Assembly: GCA_005799265.1 (NCBI GenBank)
Contig: SYHD01000090.1
Span: 1-45,527, forward strand
Length of the DNA stretch: 45,527 bases
Source: Planctomycetia bacterium
Lineage (GTDB): Bacteria > Planctomycetota > Planctomycetia > Gemmatales > Gemmataceae
Direction of reading: 5' to 3'
The notes beneath the pieces were generated by a model, which worked only from the letters and a program-made list of their open reading frames with translations, did no database searches and was not told where the DNA came from. Below, piece after piece: positions 30,617-38,741 of this stretch. Position 1 is the first letter of the stretch. Each line of letters starts with the position of its first letter. A program made the position numbers and the translations under genes.

Positions 30617-31270
30617 TCATGCCGGCGCCCGCTCGCGCGGCGCCGGCATCAACCAATGAAAGAAGAAGTGCGTCGGCGCAAAGATCCCCAGCGGCAGAAT
30701 TCCCATCAAGCACGCGAAGTACACGTTCGGGTCCAGCCACGTCTGCGCCTGCTTCTCATTGAAGCCTTGCACGTAGTTGATGTTCACCGGCAAATTCGGA
30801 TTGTCGTAAACCCCCGGCCCCGGCAGCAAGAAATAACACACCGGCAGCAAAATCCACGTCAGCAGCGTCCACAGGAGGATGCCGCGCTTGTCGTAGCCGA
30901 GCAGCCACACCAGGTAGATCAGCAGGAACGGCAGCCAGAAGTGAAAGAACGACAGGAAGCGCAAATAGAACGGCTTGTGCGCGTGGAACATGTATCCCGT
31001 CAGGCCAGTCAACGGAAACCCCGCCAGCTCGCCGAAGAAATCGATCACCCACAGCATCTGCGGCAAGAAGATGCCGACCAGCCCCGCCGAACACAGGAGC
31101 GGGCTTTCGATCCAGACGGCCAGCAGCGTCATCACGATGGCGACATCGCAGAAGTAAAGAAAGTTGGTCGGCCCATAGTGGTAGAGGTAGACGGGAATGA
31201 GCACCGCCATGAACGCGGTGTACGGGATCTTGACCCAGAGCGGAATGAGGCGCGGCGTAGCGGCGGGCAT
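30617..31270 (-). CDS. polytopic integral membrane protein
   Basis: A 217-residue protein with six or so hydrophobic helices (for example IPYTAFMAVLIPVYLYHYGP, VAIVMTLLAVWIESPLLCSA, FWLPFLLIYLVWLLGY, TLLTWILLPVCYFLLPGPGV). It contains conserved-looking polar groups near membrane ends (HYGPTNFLYFCD, MFHAHKPFYLRFLSFFHFWL) and a soluble loop (YDNPNLPVNINYVQGFNEKQ). I recall similar proteins in planctomycetes without a known role. Start at ATG 31270, after GGAAAGGA; a longer start at 31297 lacks this and would run into the toxin gene. Confidence 0.6.
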   Translation of the reverse strand: MPAATPRLIPLWVKIPYTAFMAVLIPVYLYHYGPTNFLYFCDVAIVMTLLAVWIESPLLCSAGLVGIFLPQMLWVIDFFGELAGFPLTGLTGYMFHAHKPFYLRFLSFFHFWLPFLLIYLVWLLGYDKRGILLWTLLTWILLPVCYFLLPGPGVYDNPNLPVNINYVQGFNEKQAQTWLDPNVYFACLMGILPLGIFAPTHFFFHWLMPAPRERAPA

Positions 31271-31293
31271 GCGCGAGTCCTTTCCTGCCAGAA

Positions 31294-31599
31294 TCATGGC
31301 CTGGAACGTCGTCTCTTCCAGAAACCGGGCCTGCGTTTTTCGTGAGCGACGGCGAGGATGCGGACGTTCTGGTCGTCAGTGTTTTCAAAGTACAGAACGT
31401 ACGGAAATTTGCGGAGGCGAATCCATCGGAACCGATCCTCGTATCTGGGCCAAAGGTGAGGATTGGCGGCAATCGCTGCCACGGCGACATCCAGCGCAGT
31501 CACGAAGCGCTCCGCGACTATCATCGAGTGCCGCGCGTATCGTCGTAGCGCCTTGAGATAGTCCTGCGACGCCAGTCGATGAAAGTGAATGTCCATCAT
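31294..31599 (-). CDS. RelE/ParE-family toxin
   Basis: A 101-residue protein: MDIHFHRLASQDYLKALRRY, ERFVTALDVAVAAIAANPHL, WPRYEDRFRWIRLRKFPYVL, YFENTDDQNVRILAVAHEKR. The A-x-x-D-Y-x-x-A-x-x-x-Y, W-P...R-x-x-x-L-x-x-F-P-Y-x-L-x-F and V-x-I-L-A-V-A-H-x-x-R-x-P-x-x-W pattern is typical of ParE/RelE toxins. It follows its antitoxin by 11 bases. Confidence 0.85.
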   Translation of the reverse strand: MMDIHFHRLASQDYLKALRRYARHSMIVAERFVTALDVAVAAIAANPHLWPRYEDRFRWIRLRKFPYVLYFENTDDQNVRILAVAHEKRRPGFWKRRRSRP

Positions 31600-31610
31600 C
31601 GGGACCAGGA

Positions 31611-31826
31611 TCAGCGGAGTTTCTTCAGGTCGGTCCAGGAGATGCTCGCATTCGGATCGTTCGTCATTTCTTCGCTGCGGCGCTCGAGTTCCTTGGCAAA
31701 CGCGTGGTCGTCAAGTTCACCCTCCTCCTCCGTGAGGCTGGACAAGAGTGCTTCGGCGATCGCCGCACGCTCGATTTCTGGCAGTGAAAGAACCGATTCA
31801 AGCAGAGATTCGGACGAATGACTCAT
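31611..31826 (-). CDS. addiction-module antitoxin (TIGR02574-type)
   Basis: A 71-residue acidic protein: LLESVLSLPEIERAAIAEAL, LSSLTEEEGELDDHAFAKEL, ERRSEEMTNDP and a terminal WTDLKKLR. The L-x-L-x-x-x-E-R-x-x-I-A-E-x-L-L-x-S-L start and the E-L-x-R-R-x-x-E segment match the addiction-module component family that pairs with ParE/RelE toxins. It comes first in the operon. The start is preceded by AAGGAGAA. Confidence 0.8.
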   Translation of the reverse strand: MSHSSESLLESVLSLPEIERAAIAEALLSSLTEEEGELDDHAFAKELERRSEEMTNDPNASISWTDLKKLR

Positions 31827-31959
31827 CGGGACTTCTCCTTGTTCTTATCCCAGATCATCATACCGGCACGCGTTGGCAAATCCTAGGCGAAAGTGACGTT
31901 CCCACGGTTACGCGCGCAGATTCTTCACGCTGCGTAACGGTGTCGGCGCTGGGCCGCGG

Positions 31960-33105
31960 TTAGCGCGGCGCGGGTGAACTCGGGCCAACGCCATACTCGG
32001 CTGGCTGCTCTTCGATGACGACGGTGAGCCGGAGCGCCTTGCCGTCGCGCACGATGTCCACGGCGGCGGCCTGGTTGATCGGCATGGCGGCGACGATGCG
32101 CTGCAGCACGTTGGTGTCCTTGACCGATCGGCCGCCGATGGCGATGACGATGTCGCCTGTCTTAAGCCCGGCCTTGGCGGCGGGGGTCATTGCGTAGACC
32201 TCTGCGATTACGGCGCCGCCGGTTAGCGCGAGATTGAACTGGGCCGCCACGGCGGGATCGATTTCGCGGATATGCGCGCCGAGGTAGCCGCGCTTCACCG
32301 TCCCGGTCGCGCGCAGAGACGGCACGACGTTCTTGGCGAGATTGCTGGCGACCGCGAGGCCGACGCCCTGGAAGCCGCCGCTCTTGCTCTTGATCGCCGC
32401 GCACACGCCGATGACTTTGCCTTCGAGGTTGACAAGCGGCCCGCCGGAGTTGCCGGGGTTGATGGCTGCGTCGGGTTGCAGGAAATCTTCGTACATGTTC
32501 ATGTTGAGCCCGTTGCGTCCCTTGGCGCTGATGATGCCGTGCGTCACGGAGCCCGCGAGGCCGAACGGAGCGCCGACCGCCAGGACTCGATCGCCGATTT
32601 CCATGGCGTCGGAGTCGCCGAAGTCGAGCGCTTGGAACCGCGCGTCCTTGGCGTCGAGCAAGATCAAAGCGACATCCGTGCGGCGATCGCTGCGGATGTT
32701 CTTCGCTGTGAACTTACGGCCATCGTTGAGCGTGACGATCGCCGACTCCGCCCCTTCGACAACGTGATAGTTGGTGACGACGACGCCGGACGAATCGATG
32801 AGGAACCCGGAGCCGAAGCCGAGCTTGTTCGGATCGAGCGGCGTGCCGGGCGGGCGGCGGAATTCCTCGGGCAAGCGTGGATCGTCAAAGAGCTGCGGGT
32901 TCGCGGTGGCGCCGGCTTTCGGCTTGGCCCGTGTTTCAATACTGACGACGGCGGGCACGACGCGCTTGACGACATCGCGATACGACGTCAGCTCACGCGG
33001 CAACGCCCCCGTCTGCGGCTGGCCGTGCAGCCACGAGCCGACGATAACGCTGCCGGCGACGAAACCAATCAGCACGAACAGACCGGATATCCATCTAGGT
33101 TTCAT
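31960..33105 (-). CDS. HtrA/DegP-like serine protease with one PDZ domain
   Basis: A 381-residue periplasmic protease. An N-terminal hydrophobic segment (ISGLFVLIGFVAGSVIVGSW) exports or anchors it. The trypsin-like catalytic triad is His114 (VVTNYHVVEGAE), Asp144 (SDRRTDVALILL) and Ser220 (AAINPGNSGGPLV). The PDZ domain follows at about residues 275-370 (YLGAHIREIDPAVAAQFNLA, PAAKAGLKTGDIVIAIGG). Family members degrade or refold damaged envelope proteins and sense stress. The length is that of single-PDZ (DegS/HtrA-type) members. The 227-base gap upstream holds a long inverted repeat. Confidence 0.92.
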   Translation of the reverse strand: MKPRWISGLFVLIGFVAGSVIVGSWLHGQPQTGALPRELTSYRDVVKRVVPAVVSIETRAKPKAGATANPQLFDDPRLPEEFRRPPGTPLDPNKLGFGSGFLIDSSGVVVTNYHVVEGAESAIVTLNDGRKFTAKNIRSDRRTDVALILLDAKDARFQALDFGDSDAMEIGDRVLAVGAPFGLAGSVTHGIISAKGRNGLNMNMYEDFLQPDAAINPGNSGGPLVNLEGKVIGVCAAIKSKSGGFQGVGLAVASNLAKNVVPSLRATGTVKRGYLGAHIREIDPAVAAQFNLALTGGAVIAEVYAMTPAAKAGLKTGDIVIAIGGRSVKDTNVLQRIVAAMPINQAAAVDIVRDGKALRLTVVIEEQPAEYGVGPSSPAPR

Positions 33106-33135
33106 GGGATAGTCCTTTCAGTCTTCGTTTTTTTC

Positions 33136-33200
33136 AATGAACCGCGACCGTCTGGGAGCATTGGTTCGCGTTTTTCACTCCCTGCTGGTCGCGGTTCGTT
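33136..33200. repeat. 23-base-arm inverted repeat upstream of the protease gene
   Basis: AATGAACCGCGACCGTCTGG (33136 on) pairs with CTGGTCGCGGTTCGTT ending at 33200, with about four mismatches in 23 bases. The core AACCGCGACC/GGTCGCGGTT is perfect and is related to the 18-bp arms at 34869 and 35108. Confidence 0.6.
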
Positions 33201-33332
33201 GGGAGTAGACCCTACCTGTCCATTTTACGCGACTTATTTTGCCTGCGCCATCGAATTCCGCCTTGACGAACGGAAGGTGGTGTGGGAGAAAGAGCGATAG
33301 GAAAAAAGTCCGCCCTCGCATGGAGAATTGCC

Positions 33333-33578
33333 GTGTTGACGAAAATCCTCACCGCCGTCGTCTTGACCGGGGCCTTGGTCGTGTCGGGCGACGCGACGTT
33401 TCAGCGTATCGGCTGCCCACTGGCGGCATTGGGCTGCTGCGTCTCGTCAAGCAGTTGCTGTTCTTCGCTGACGAAGCAAGAAGCGAGTGAATCCGAATCA
33501 ACCGGCTCCAATTGCTGCTCGGTGCCGTCGCGCGGCGCCAAGACGGCCGCCAAGTCGAGTTGCTGCTCGCAAGAGTAG
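33333..33578 (+). CDS. small secreted protein with repeated vicinal cysteine pairs
   Basis: An 81-residue protein starting with GTG (MLTKILTAVVLTGALVVSGD) after GGAG. After the signal-like stretch come Cys residues in pairs: GCPLAALGCCVSSSSCCSS, SNCCSVPSRG, KSSCCSQE. That is nine cysteines, eight of them in four CC pairs, set in Ser-rich sequence. Such spacing suggests metal binding or multiple disulfides outside the cytoplasm. The family is unknown to me; a longer upstream GTG start at 33282 exists but has no signal peptide directly after it. Confidence 0.5.
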   Translation: MLTKILTAVVLTGALVVSGDATFQRIGCPLAALGCCVSSSSCCSSLTKQEASESESTGSNCCSVPSRGAKTAAKSSCCSQE

Positions 33579-33655
33579 AGCTGTTGCTCGGCGACCAGCA
33601 CGGAGCAATGCTGCTTCGTGCCGATTAAATGAAATCGGCTCGGCTCGCCGAACTT

Positions 33656-34792
33656 CTATTTCTTCCTCTCTGCCGCCGACGCATCGAACCGACGCAGTCG
33701 TTTGCGCGGCACGGGATGATCGTGCTCGTCTTCAATGTCGCCGATGATCTCTTCGAGAACATCCTCCAGCGTAATCAAGCCATGGATCTTGCTCTCCTCG
33801 TCGCGCACCAGCGCCATCGGCCGCTTCGCCTTGCGAAAGAGCCGCAAGGCGTTGGCGATGCTTTCGTCCGGCTTGAGGAAAAGGGCGGGATAAATGGCGT
33901 CTTCGAGCACGACGATGCCGTGCAGGCTGACGAGGTAGAAGAGATTCTTGGTGTTGACGATGCCGACAATGTTGTCGATGTCCCGTTCGTAAACGGGAAT
34001 GCGCGTATGGGCGCATTCGCGAACGGCTTCGAGGACTTTGTCCCAAGATGTCGTCAATTCCAGCGCCGCCATCTTCTCGCGCGGGACCATGCAGTCGGCC
34101 ACGCGCTTGTCCGACATGCGAAAGACGTTCTGCACCATCTCGGCCTGCTCGGCGTTTAACACGCCGGCTTCTTCCGTGTCCTCGATCAACAGGGCCAGCT
34201 CCTCGACGGAGTGGACCAGTCCTTCCATCGGCGGCCGAGCGCCGAGCTTGCGAACGATGAAGTTGCCCGTGCCGTTCATGACGAGGATGATGGGCCGCGT
34301 CGCCATGACGAACCAAAAGAGCGGCGTCGCCACCCAGATGGCGATGCGTTCGGGCGACATCAACGCCAATGACTTGGGAACCAGCTCTCCGAAGACGACG
34401 TGCAAGTAGGTGATGATCGCAAACGCAATCGAGGCGGAGACGGAATGGGTGGCGATCCAATTCCAAGGCTCCGACAGATTCTGAAAAACGCCGATCAGCA
34501 CCGAGGCAAGGGCCTGCTCCGCGAAAAATCCCAAGGCGATGCTGCTCAGAGTGATTCCCAGCTGCGTGGCGGCGATCGAACGATCCAGGTGCTCAATGGC
34601 GTGCTGGACCGCGAGCGCGCCCTTGATGCCGCGCTGCACCAACTCCTCGACGCGCGTCCGCCGCACCGCGACCAGGGCGAACTCCGCGGCCACGAAATAG
34701 CCGTTCGTCGCCACCAGGATCGGCAAACTGAGCAAACCGAGCAGCGTCCACCAAAGATTTCCGCTGTCCGCGTCGGCGAACAATACAGACAC
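33656..34792 (-). CDS. CNNM/HlyC-CorC family membrane protein with CBS pair
   Basis: A 378-residue protein. Membrane domain (CNNM) covers about residues 1-190 with four hydrophobic segments, including GLLSLPILVATNGYFVAAEF and TYLHVVFGELVPKSLALMSP (the conserved G-E-L-x-P-K). A CBS pair follows (residues about 220-350: MVPREKMAALELTTSWDKVL, RIPVYERDIDNIVGIVNTKN, RPMALVRDEESKIHGLITLE, DVLEEIIGDI). The final CorC/HlyC domain seen in most members is absent: the protein ends soon after the second CBS. Related proteins move or sense magnesium or other ions. The gene sits beside a 450-base gap full of inverted repeats. Confidence 0.87.
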   Translation of the reverse strand: MSVLFADADSGNLWWTLLGLLSLPILVATNGYFVAAEFALVAVRRTRVEELVQRGIKGALAVQHAIEHLDRSIAATQLGITLSSIALGFFAEQALASVLIGVFQNLSEPWNWIATHSVSASIAFAIITYLHVVFGELVPKSLALMSPERIAIWVATPLFWFVMATRPIILVMNGTGNFIVRKLGARPPMEGLVHSVEELALLIEDTEEAGVLNAEQAEMVQNVFRMSDKRVADCMVPREKMAALELTTSWDKVLEAVRECAHTRIPVYERDIDNIVGIVNTKNLFYLVSLHGIVVLEDAIYPALFLKPDESIANALRLFRKAKRPMALVRDEESKIHGLITLEDVLEEIIGDIEDEHDHPVPRKRLRRFDASAAERKK

Positions 34793-34868
34793 GAGTGATC
34801 CTCCAGCGCAGCGTATCTACATTGATTATAGCGAGTTCGGACGCGATCCTCTCCTTCATGCGAATCGA

Positions 34869-35125
34869 CCAACGAGCCGCGACCGTAAGGGAGCGCCGAG
34901 CTCGCGCTGATGGCTGCCACCGCTCCCTAACGCGGCCGAGCCGCAACCGGGAGACGGAGAACCGAGGACCGACAACCGAGAATGAAAACACGAGCATTGT
35001 TTCTTTCACTCATTTTCGGTCCTCGGTTCTCCGTCTCCCGGTTTCCCGGTTGGATCCACGACTTAACTCCTCTGCACGTTGCGGAGAAGTTGATAGGAAA
35101 AAATCTAACGGTCGCGGCTCGTTGG
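34869..35125. repeat. nested palindromic region, 257 bp
   Basis: An 18-bp arm (CCAACGAGCCGCGACCGT, 34869-34886) recurs exactly inverted (ACGGTCGCGGCTCGTTGG, 35108-35125). Inside it a perfect 26-bp inverted repeat starts CCGGGAGACGGAGAACCGAG at 34947-34972 and closes at 35016-35041; GGGAGCG and CGCTCCC (about 34889 and 34920) form a third hairpin. No ORF with a ribosome site is present in this 449-base gap. Confidence 0.75.
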
Positions 35126-35241
35126 GAAATCCTTCATTTTGCGAGGAACCGCACATGAAAAACACTGTAATCGGCTCGTGAAATGTCTTAGAGTAAGGGT
35201 AGAAATCAACCGATTCGCTTGTCTCCGTGGGGTCTTCCGCC

Positions 35242-38181
35242 ATGAGAATTGCATCCTTCGCAATGATCTTCGTAGCACTACTGCCGACCTTGGGGCTCGC
35301 CCAGGACAAAAAACCGACGCCCGCGGCGATTCAGTTCTTCGAGACGAAGGTCCGTCCCGTGCTCGTCGAAAACTGCTTCGAGTGCCACGCCGGCAAGAAG
35401 CAGAAAGGCGGCTTGCACGTCGATTCGCTGACGGCATTGCTCGAAGGCGGCGACACCGGGCCGGCGATCGTGCCGGGGCATCCGGAAAAAAGCCTGCTTG
35501 TCAAGGCGATCCTGCAAGACGGCAAGCTCAAAATGCCCAAGAACAAGAAACTCAAACGCGACGAGATCGACGCCCTGACGCAGTGGATCAAGATGGGCGC
35601 TCCCTGGCCCGGCGGCGCTACACCCGCCAAGAAGGGCGAGTTTGCCATCAGCGACAAGGACCGCGCACACTGGGCGTATCAGCCCGTCAAGCGGCCGTCG
35701 TTGCCGGAAGTGAAGAACAAAGCGTGGCTCCGCAATCCGATCGACGCATTCATCCTTGCCAAGCTCGAAGCGAAGGGCCTCTCCCCTACCTCGCCGGCGT
35801 CGAAGCAAGAACTCGCGCGGCGACTTTATTTCGATCTGACGGGCCTGCCGCCGACACCGACGGAGGCTGATGCATTCACCAAAGACGAGGCACCTGACGC
35901 ATACGAAAAGCTCGTGGACAAGCTGCTCGCGTCGCCGCGCTACGGCGAGAAGTGGGCACGTCACTGGCTCGACCTGGTACGCTTTGCCGAGACCAACAGC
36001 TACGAGCGCGACAATCCGAAGCCGAACGTGTGGCGCTATCGCGATTACGTCATCCGGGCGTTCAACGAGGATACGCCTTACGATAAGTTTCTACGGCAAC
36101 AACTCGCGGGAGATGAACTCTTCCCCGGCGACGCCGACGCGCTGATCGCGACCGGCTTTTATCGCCTGGGCATCTGGGACGACGAGCCGGTCGATCCCAA
36201 GCAGGCGCGTTACGACGGTCTGGACGACATCATCGCCACCATCGGCCAAACAATGCTCGGCATGACGCTCGACTGCGCGCGCTGCCACAATCACAAGATC
36301 GATCCGATCGCGCAGAAGGACTATTACAAGATGCTCGCTTTCCTGCATGGCATCAACCACTATCGCGGCGGCGGCGCAGATGACGTGCGCCCCGTCGGCG
36401 ATCCGAAGCAGTCGGCCGCGTATCTCAAGATCCTGCAAGAGCACGAAGAAAAGAAGGCCAAGACCCAGGCCGCCTTGACGACCATTGAGAACGAGTTTCG
36501 CAAGCTGCACAAGCAAGCCGGGCAACTCGTCGGCAATGATCTCGACGAGCTGACCTATCGCTTCTACCGCAACGCCTGGAAGAGCCTCCCCGACTTCACG
36601 CAGCTCAAGCACGAGGACGAAGGCAAGCTTCCCAAGAAGCTCTTCGACATCAGCCCGCGCACGCGCAATGAAGCGTTCGGCTTTGTCTACGAAGGTTTAC
36701 TTATCGTTCCCGCCGACGGCAAATACACGTTCTTTCTCGATTCCGACGACGGCTCACGCCTGAGCGTCAATGGCAAGGCGATCATCACCTACGACGGCAT
36801 CCACGGCATGGGCAAGGTCCAGACGAAGACCGTCGATCTGAAGAAGGGCCGCTTGCCGATCAAGCTCGAATACTTCCAAAACATCTTCGGCTACGGCCTG
36901 TACGTCGGCTGGTCGGGTCCGGGTTTCGAGAGGCGCAACCTATCCGTGCCGACGGACAACGTGGAGTTCGCCGACATCACCGCGCAACTCCATCGCGACG
37001 GAGCGCGCGTGCTTGGCGACCAGCGTTATCAGGAGTGGTTCGCTCTTTTGAAGCAAATGAACTTCCTGCGTAAGGCCCCGGCGATGCCATCTGTCGAAAT
37101 GGCGCTCTGCGTCGTCGAAGCGGGACCGAAGGCGCCTGAGACGTTCGTATTCAACCGCGGCAATCCGCACGTGCTGGGCGACAAGGTCGCGCCCGGATTT
37201 CCGACGATATTCAACCTTCCCGATCCGATGGACGCCAAGCCCGTCGGCAAATCGTCAGGCCGACGCACTGTCCTGGCCAACTGGATTGCGTCGCAAGAGA
37301 ATCCGATGACCGCGCGCGTCATGGTCAATCGCCTCTGGCAGCACCACTTCGGCCGCGGCATCGTGCGCACGCCGAACGACTACGGCCTTCAAGGCTCGCG
37401 GCCGACGCATCCCGAATTGCTCGATTGGCTGGCAGCAGAGTTTTCCTCCCCTCTCCCCACCGGGGGAGAGGGGCCGGGGGTGAGGGGGTGGAGCCTCAAG
37501 AACATGCACCGCCTCATCCTGACATCGAACACCTATCGAATGTCGTCGCGTGCTACGCCGCAAGCGGCGGAACTGGGTACGAAGCTCGACGTCGCCAACG
37601 ATCTCTTCTGGCACTTCGACATGCGCCGCCTGAGCGCCGAGGAGATTCGCGATTCGATCCTCGCCGTCAGCGGCAATCTCAATCTCAAGATGCACGGTCC
37701 GGGCATCTATCCGCCGATCCCGAAGGAGATTCTGGCAGGCCAATCAGTCCCCGGCCGCGGCTGGCCCACGTCGAAGTCGGACGAAGCCGCACGCCGCAGC
37801 GTGTATGTACACGTGAAGCGTTCGCTGTTGTTGCCGATCCTGGAGGCGTTCGACCTCGCGGAGCCCGACCGCACGACGCCGGTGCGTTTCTCTTCGACGC
37901 AGCCGACGCAAGCGTTAAGTCTCTTGAATGGCGAGTTCATGAACACGCAAGCGAAGATCTTCGCCGAGCGATTGAAGAAGGAGGCGGGCAACGACGTGTC
38001 CGCCCAAGTGCGCCTGGGATTGTACCTGGCGACGTCGCGCTCGCCGTCGGACGTCGAGGTGCGTCGCGGCGTCGGCTTGATCGACACGATCGTGCGCGAG
38101 GACCGCGTTAGCGCAGATGCGGCGTTGCAGGCGTTTTGCTTGGTGGTGTTGAATTTGAATGAGTTCATGTATCTGGATTGA
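35242..38181 (+). CDS. DUF1549/DUF1553 cytochrome-like surface protein with PA14 domain
   Basis: A 979-residue exported protein. A signal peptide (MRIASFAMIFVALLPTLGLA) is followed by a PSCyt1-type cytochrome segment with heme motif CFECH (residues 45-49) and the usual GGLHVDSLTALLEGGDTGPA, then DUF1549 (NPIDAFILAKLEAKGLSPTS) with CARCHNHK at 345-352, a PA14 sugar-binding-like domain at about 470-575 (GLLIVPADGKYTFFLDSDDG) and DUF1553 (WIASQENPMTARVMVNRLWQ, HHFGRGIVRTPNDYG). A G/C-rich palindromic repeat lies in frame at about residues 734-750 (SPLPTGGEGPGVRGW). The family is expanded in planctomycetes and thought to act in extracellular polymer use. Its DUF1501 partner follows 900 bases later. 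The ribosome site is weak. Confidence 0.88.
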   Translation: MRIASFAMIFVALLPTLGLAQDKKPTPAAIQFFETKVRPVLVENCFECHAGKKQKGGLHVDSLTALLEGGDTGPAIVPGHPEKSLLVKAILQDGKLKMPKNKKLKRDEIDALTQWIKMGAPWPGGATPAKKGEFAISDKDRAHWAYQPVKRPSLPEVKNKAWLRNPIDAFILAKLEAKGLSPTSPASKQELARRLYFDLTGLPPTPTEADAFTKDEAPDAYEKLVDKLLASPRYGEKWARHWLDLVRFAETNSYERDNPKPNVWRYRDYVIRAFNEDTPYDKFLRQQLAGDELFPGDADALIATGFYRLGIWDDEPVDPKQARYDGLDDIIATIGQTMLGMTLDCARCHNHKIDPIAQKDYYKMLAFLHGINHYRGGGADDVRPVGDPKQSAAYLKILQEHEEKKAKTQAALTTIENEFRKLHKQAGQLVGNDLDELTYRFYRNAWKSLPDFTQLKHEDEGKLPKKLFDISPRTRNEAFGFVYEGLLIVPADGKYTFFLDSDDGSRLSVNGKAIITYDGIHGMGKVQTKTVDLKKGRLPIKLEYFQNIFGYGLYVGWSGPGFERRNLSVPTDNVEFADITAQLHRDGARVLGDQRYQEWFALLKQMNFLRKAPAMPSVEMALCVVEAGPKAPETFVFNRGNPHVLGDKVAPGFPTIFNLPDPMDAKPVGKSSGRRTVLANWIASQENPMTARVMVNRLWQHHFGRGIVRTPNDYGLQGSRPTHPELLDWLAAEFSSPLPTGGEGPGVRGWSLKNMHRLILTSNTYRMSSRATPQAAELGTKLDVANDLFWHFDMRRLSAEEIRDSILAVSGNLNLKMHGPGIYPPIPKEILAGQSVPGRGWPTSKSDEAARRSVYVHVKRSLLLPILEAFDLAEPDRTTPVRFSSTQPTQALSLLNGEFMNTQAKIFAERLKKEAGNDVSAQVRLGLYLATSRSPSDVEVRRGVGLIDTIVREDRVSADAALQAFCLVVLNLNEFMYLD
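37448..37490. repeat. G/C-rich palindromic repeat inserted in frame in a coding region
   Basis: CCCCTCTCCCC (37448-37458), loop ACCG, GGGGAGAGGGG (37463-37473), then CCGGGGGTGAGGGGGTGG. It encodes SPLPTGGEGPGVRGW within the DUF1553 region, between AEFS and the usual SLKNMHRLILTS. Confidence 0.8.
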
Positions 38182-38194
38182 GCTGCCTCGTCGG

Positions 38195-38203
38195 TGATAT
38201 AAT
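38195..38203 (+). promoter_or_regulatory. extended -10 promoter
   Basis: TGATATAAT at 38195-38203 is a perfect extended -10 (TGnTATAAT). No good -35 lies at normal spacing. It would transcribe the 20-residue frame at 38232 and perhaps the gene pair at 38472-39062. Confidence 0.5.
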
Positions 38204-38231
38204 GCCAAGTAACCTATTTTGAGGATAATAA

Positions 38232-38294
38232 ATGCCCAATCATCCCGTGACCACAGTGTTGAAAATCAAGGATTGTGGCCCTGACGCCTGTTAA
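38232..38294 (+). CDS. possible 20-residue peptide with two cysteines
   Basis: ATG to TAA gives MPNHPVTTVLKIKDCGPDAC, ending in C-x4-C. GAGGA lies seven bases ahead and the perfect extended -10 about 30 bases ahead. It might be a leader peptide, a small bioactive peptide or chance. The rest of the 290-base gap to 38471 shows nothing else but a second AGGAGG (about 38300-38306) with no long frame after it. Confidence 0.3.
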   Translation: MPNHPVTTVLKIKDCGPDAC

Positions 38295-38471
38295 CATGGC
38301 AGGAGGACAAATTGCTCTTCAAGGGCAACTAGCAACAGTTGAAGGCCACGCAGGCAGCTCACGAATGGGTTGCCAGGCGATTATTGCCTCGCGGCCTAGA
38401 GACGAGACGTGATTCCAGAACGGCCGAGGTCGGTTCCTATCGCGACTGAGGTTCTAGCTTAGGAGAGTGTA

Positions 38472-38738
38472 ATGGCCGCCAAGCAAACTTCCCGCCAGCG
38501 TCCGAGGGAGAAGAGCGTTGATTTGAAGCTACTGTGCGCCAACCTTATCGCGGAACGGGAGCGATTGCAGGAGGAAGTTAGGAAACTCCGGGAGGAGAAA
38601 TCCGAACTCATTCAAAGCCTCGGCCTGCTCTTGTGCGGACCAATTGGCAAGCTTGACAAAGAAGCAATGCTCGCCGAGGCCGCGACGCAGCCTTCGTTGA
38701 CCGAACTTATCGCGGAATTCGAAAGCGCCGAGGACTGA
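38472..38738 (+). CDS. small coiled-coil protein, possible antitoxin
   Basis: An 88-residue protein with a basic start (MAAKQTSRQRPREKSVDLKL), then a strong coiled-coil heptad stretch (AERERLQEEVRKLREEKSEL) and an acidic end (ELIAEFESAED). AGGAGAG precedes the ATG. It is followed after three bases by the toxin-like gene at 38742, with which it probably forms an antitoxin-toxin pair. This assignment is by position and size only. Confidence 0.45.
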   Translation: MAAKQTSRQRPREKSVDLKLLCANLIAERERLQEEVRKLREEKSELIQSLGLLLCGPIGKLDKEAMLAEAATQPSLTELIAEFESAED

Positions 38739-38741
38739 GAG

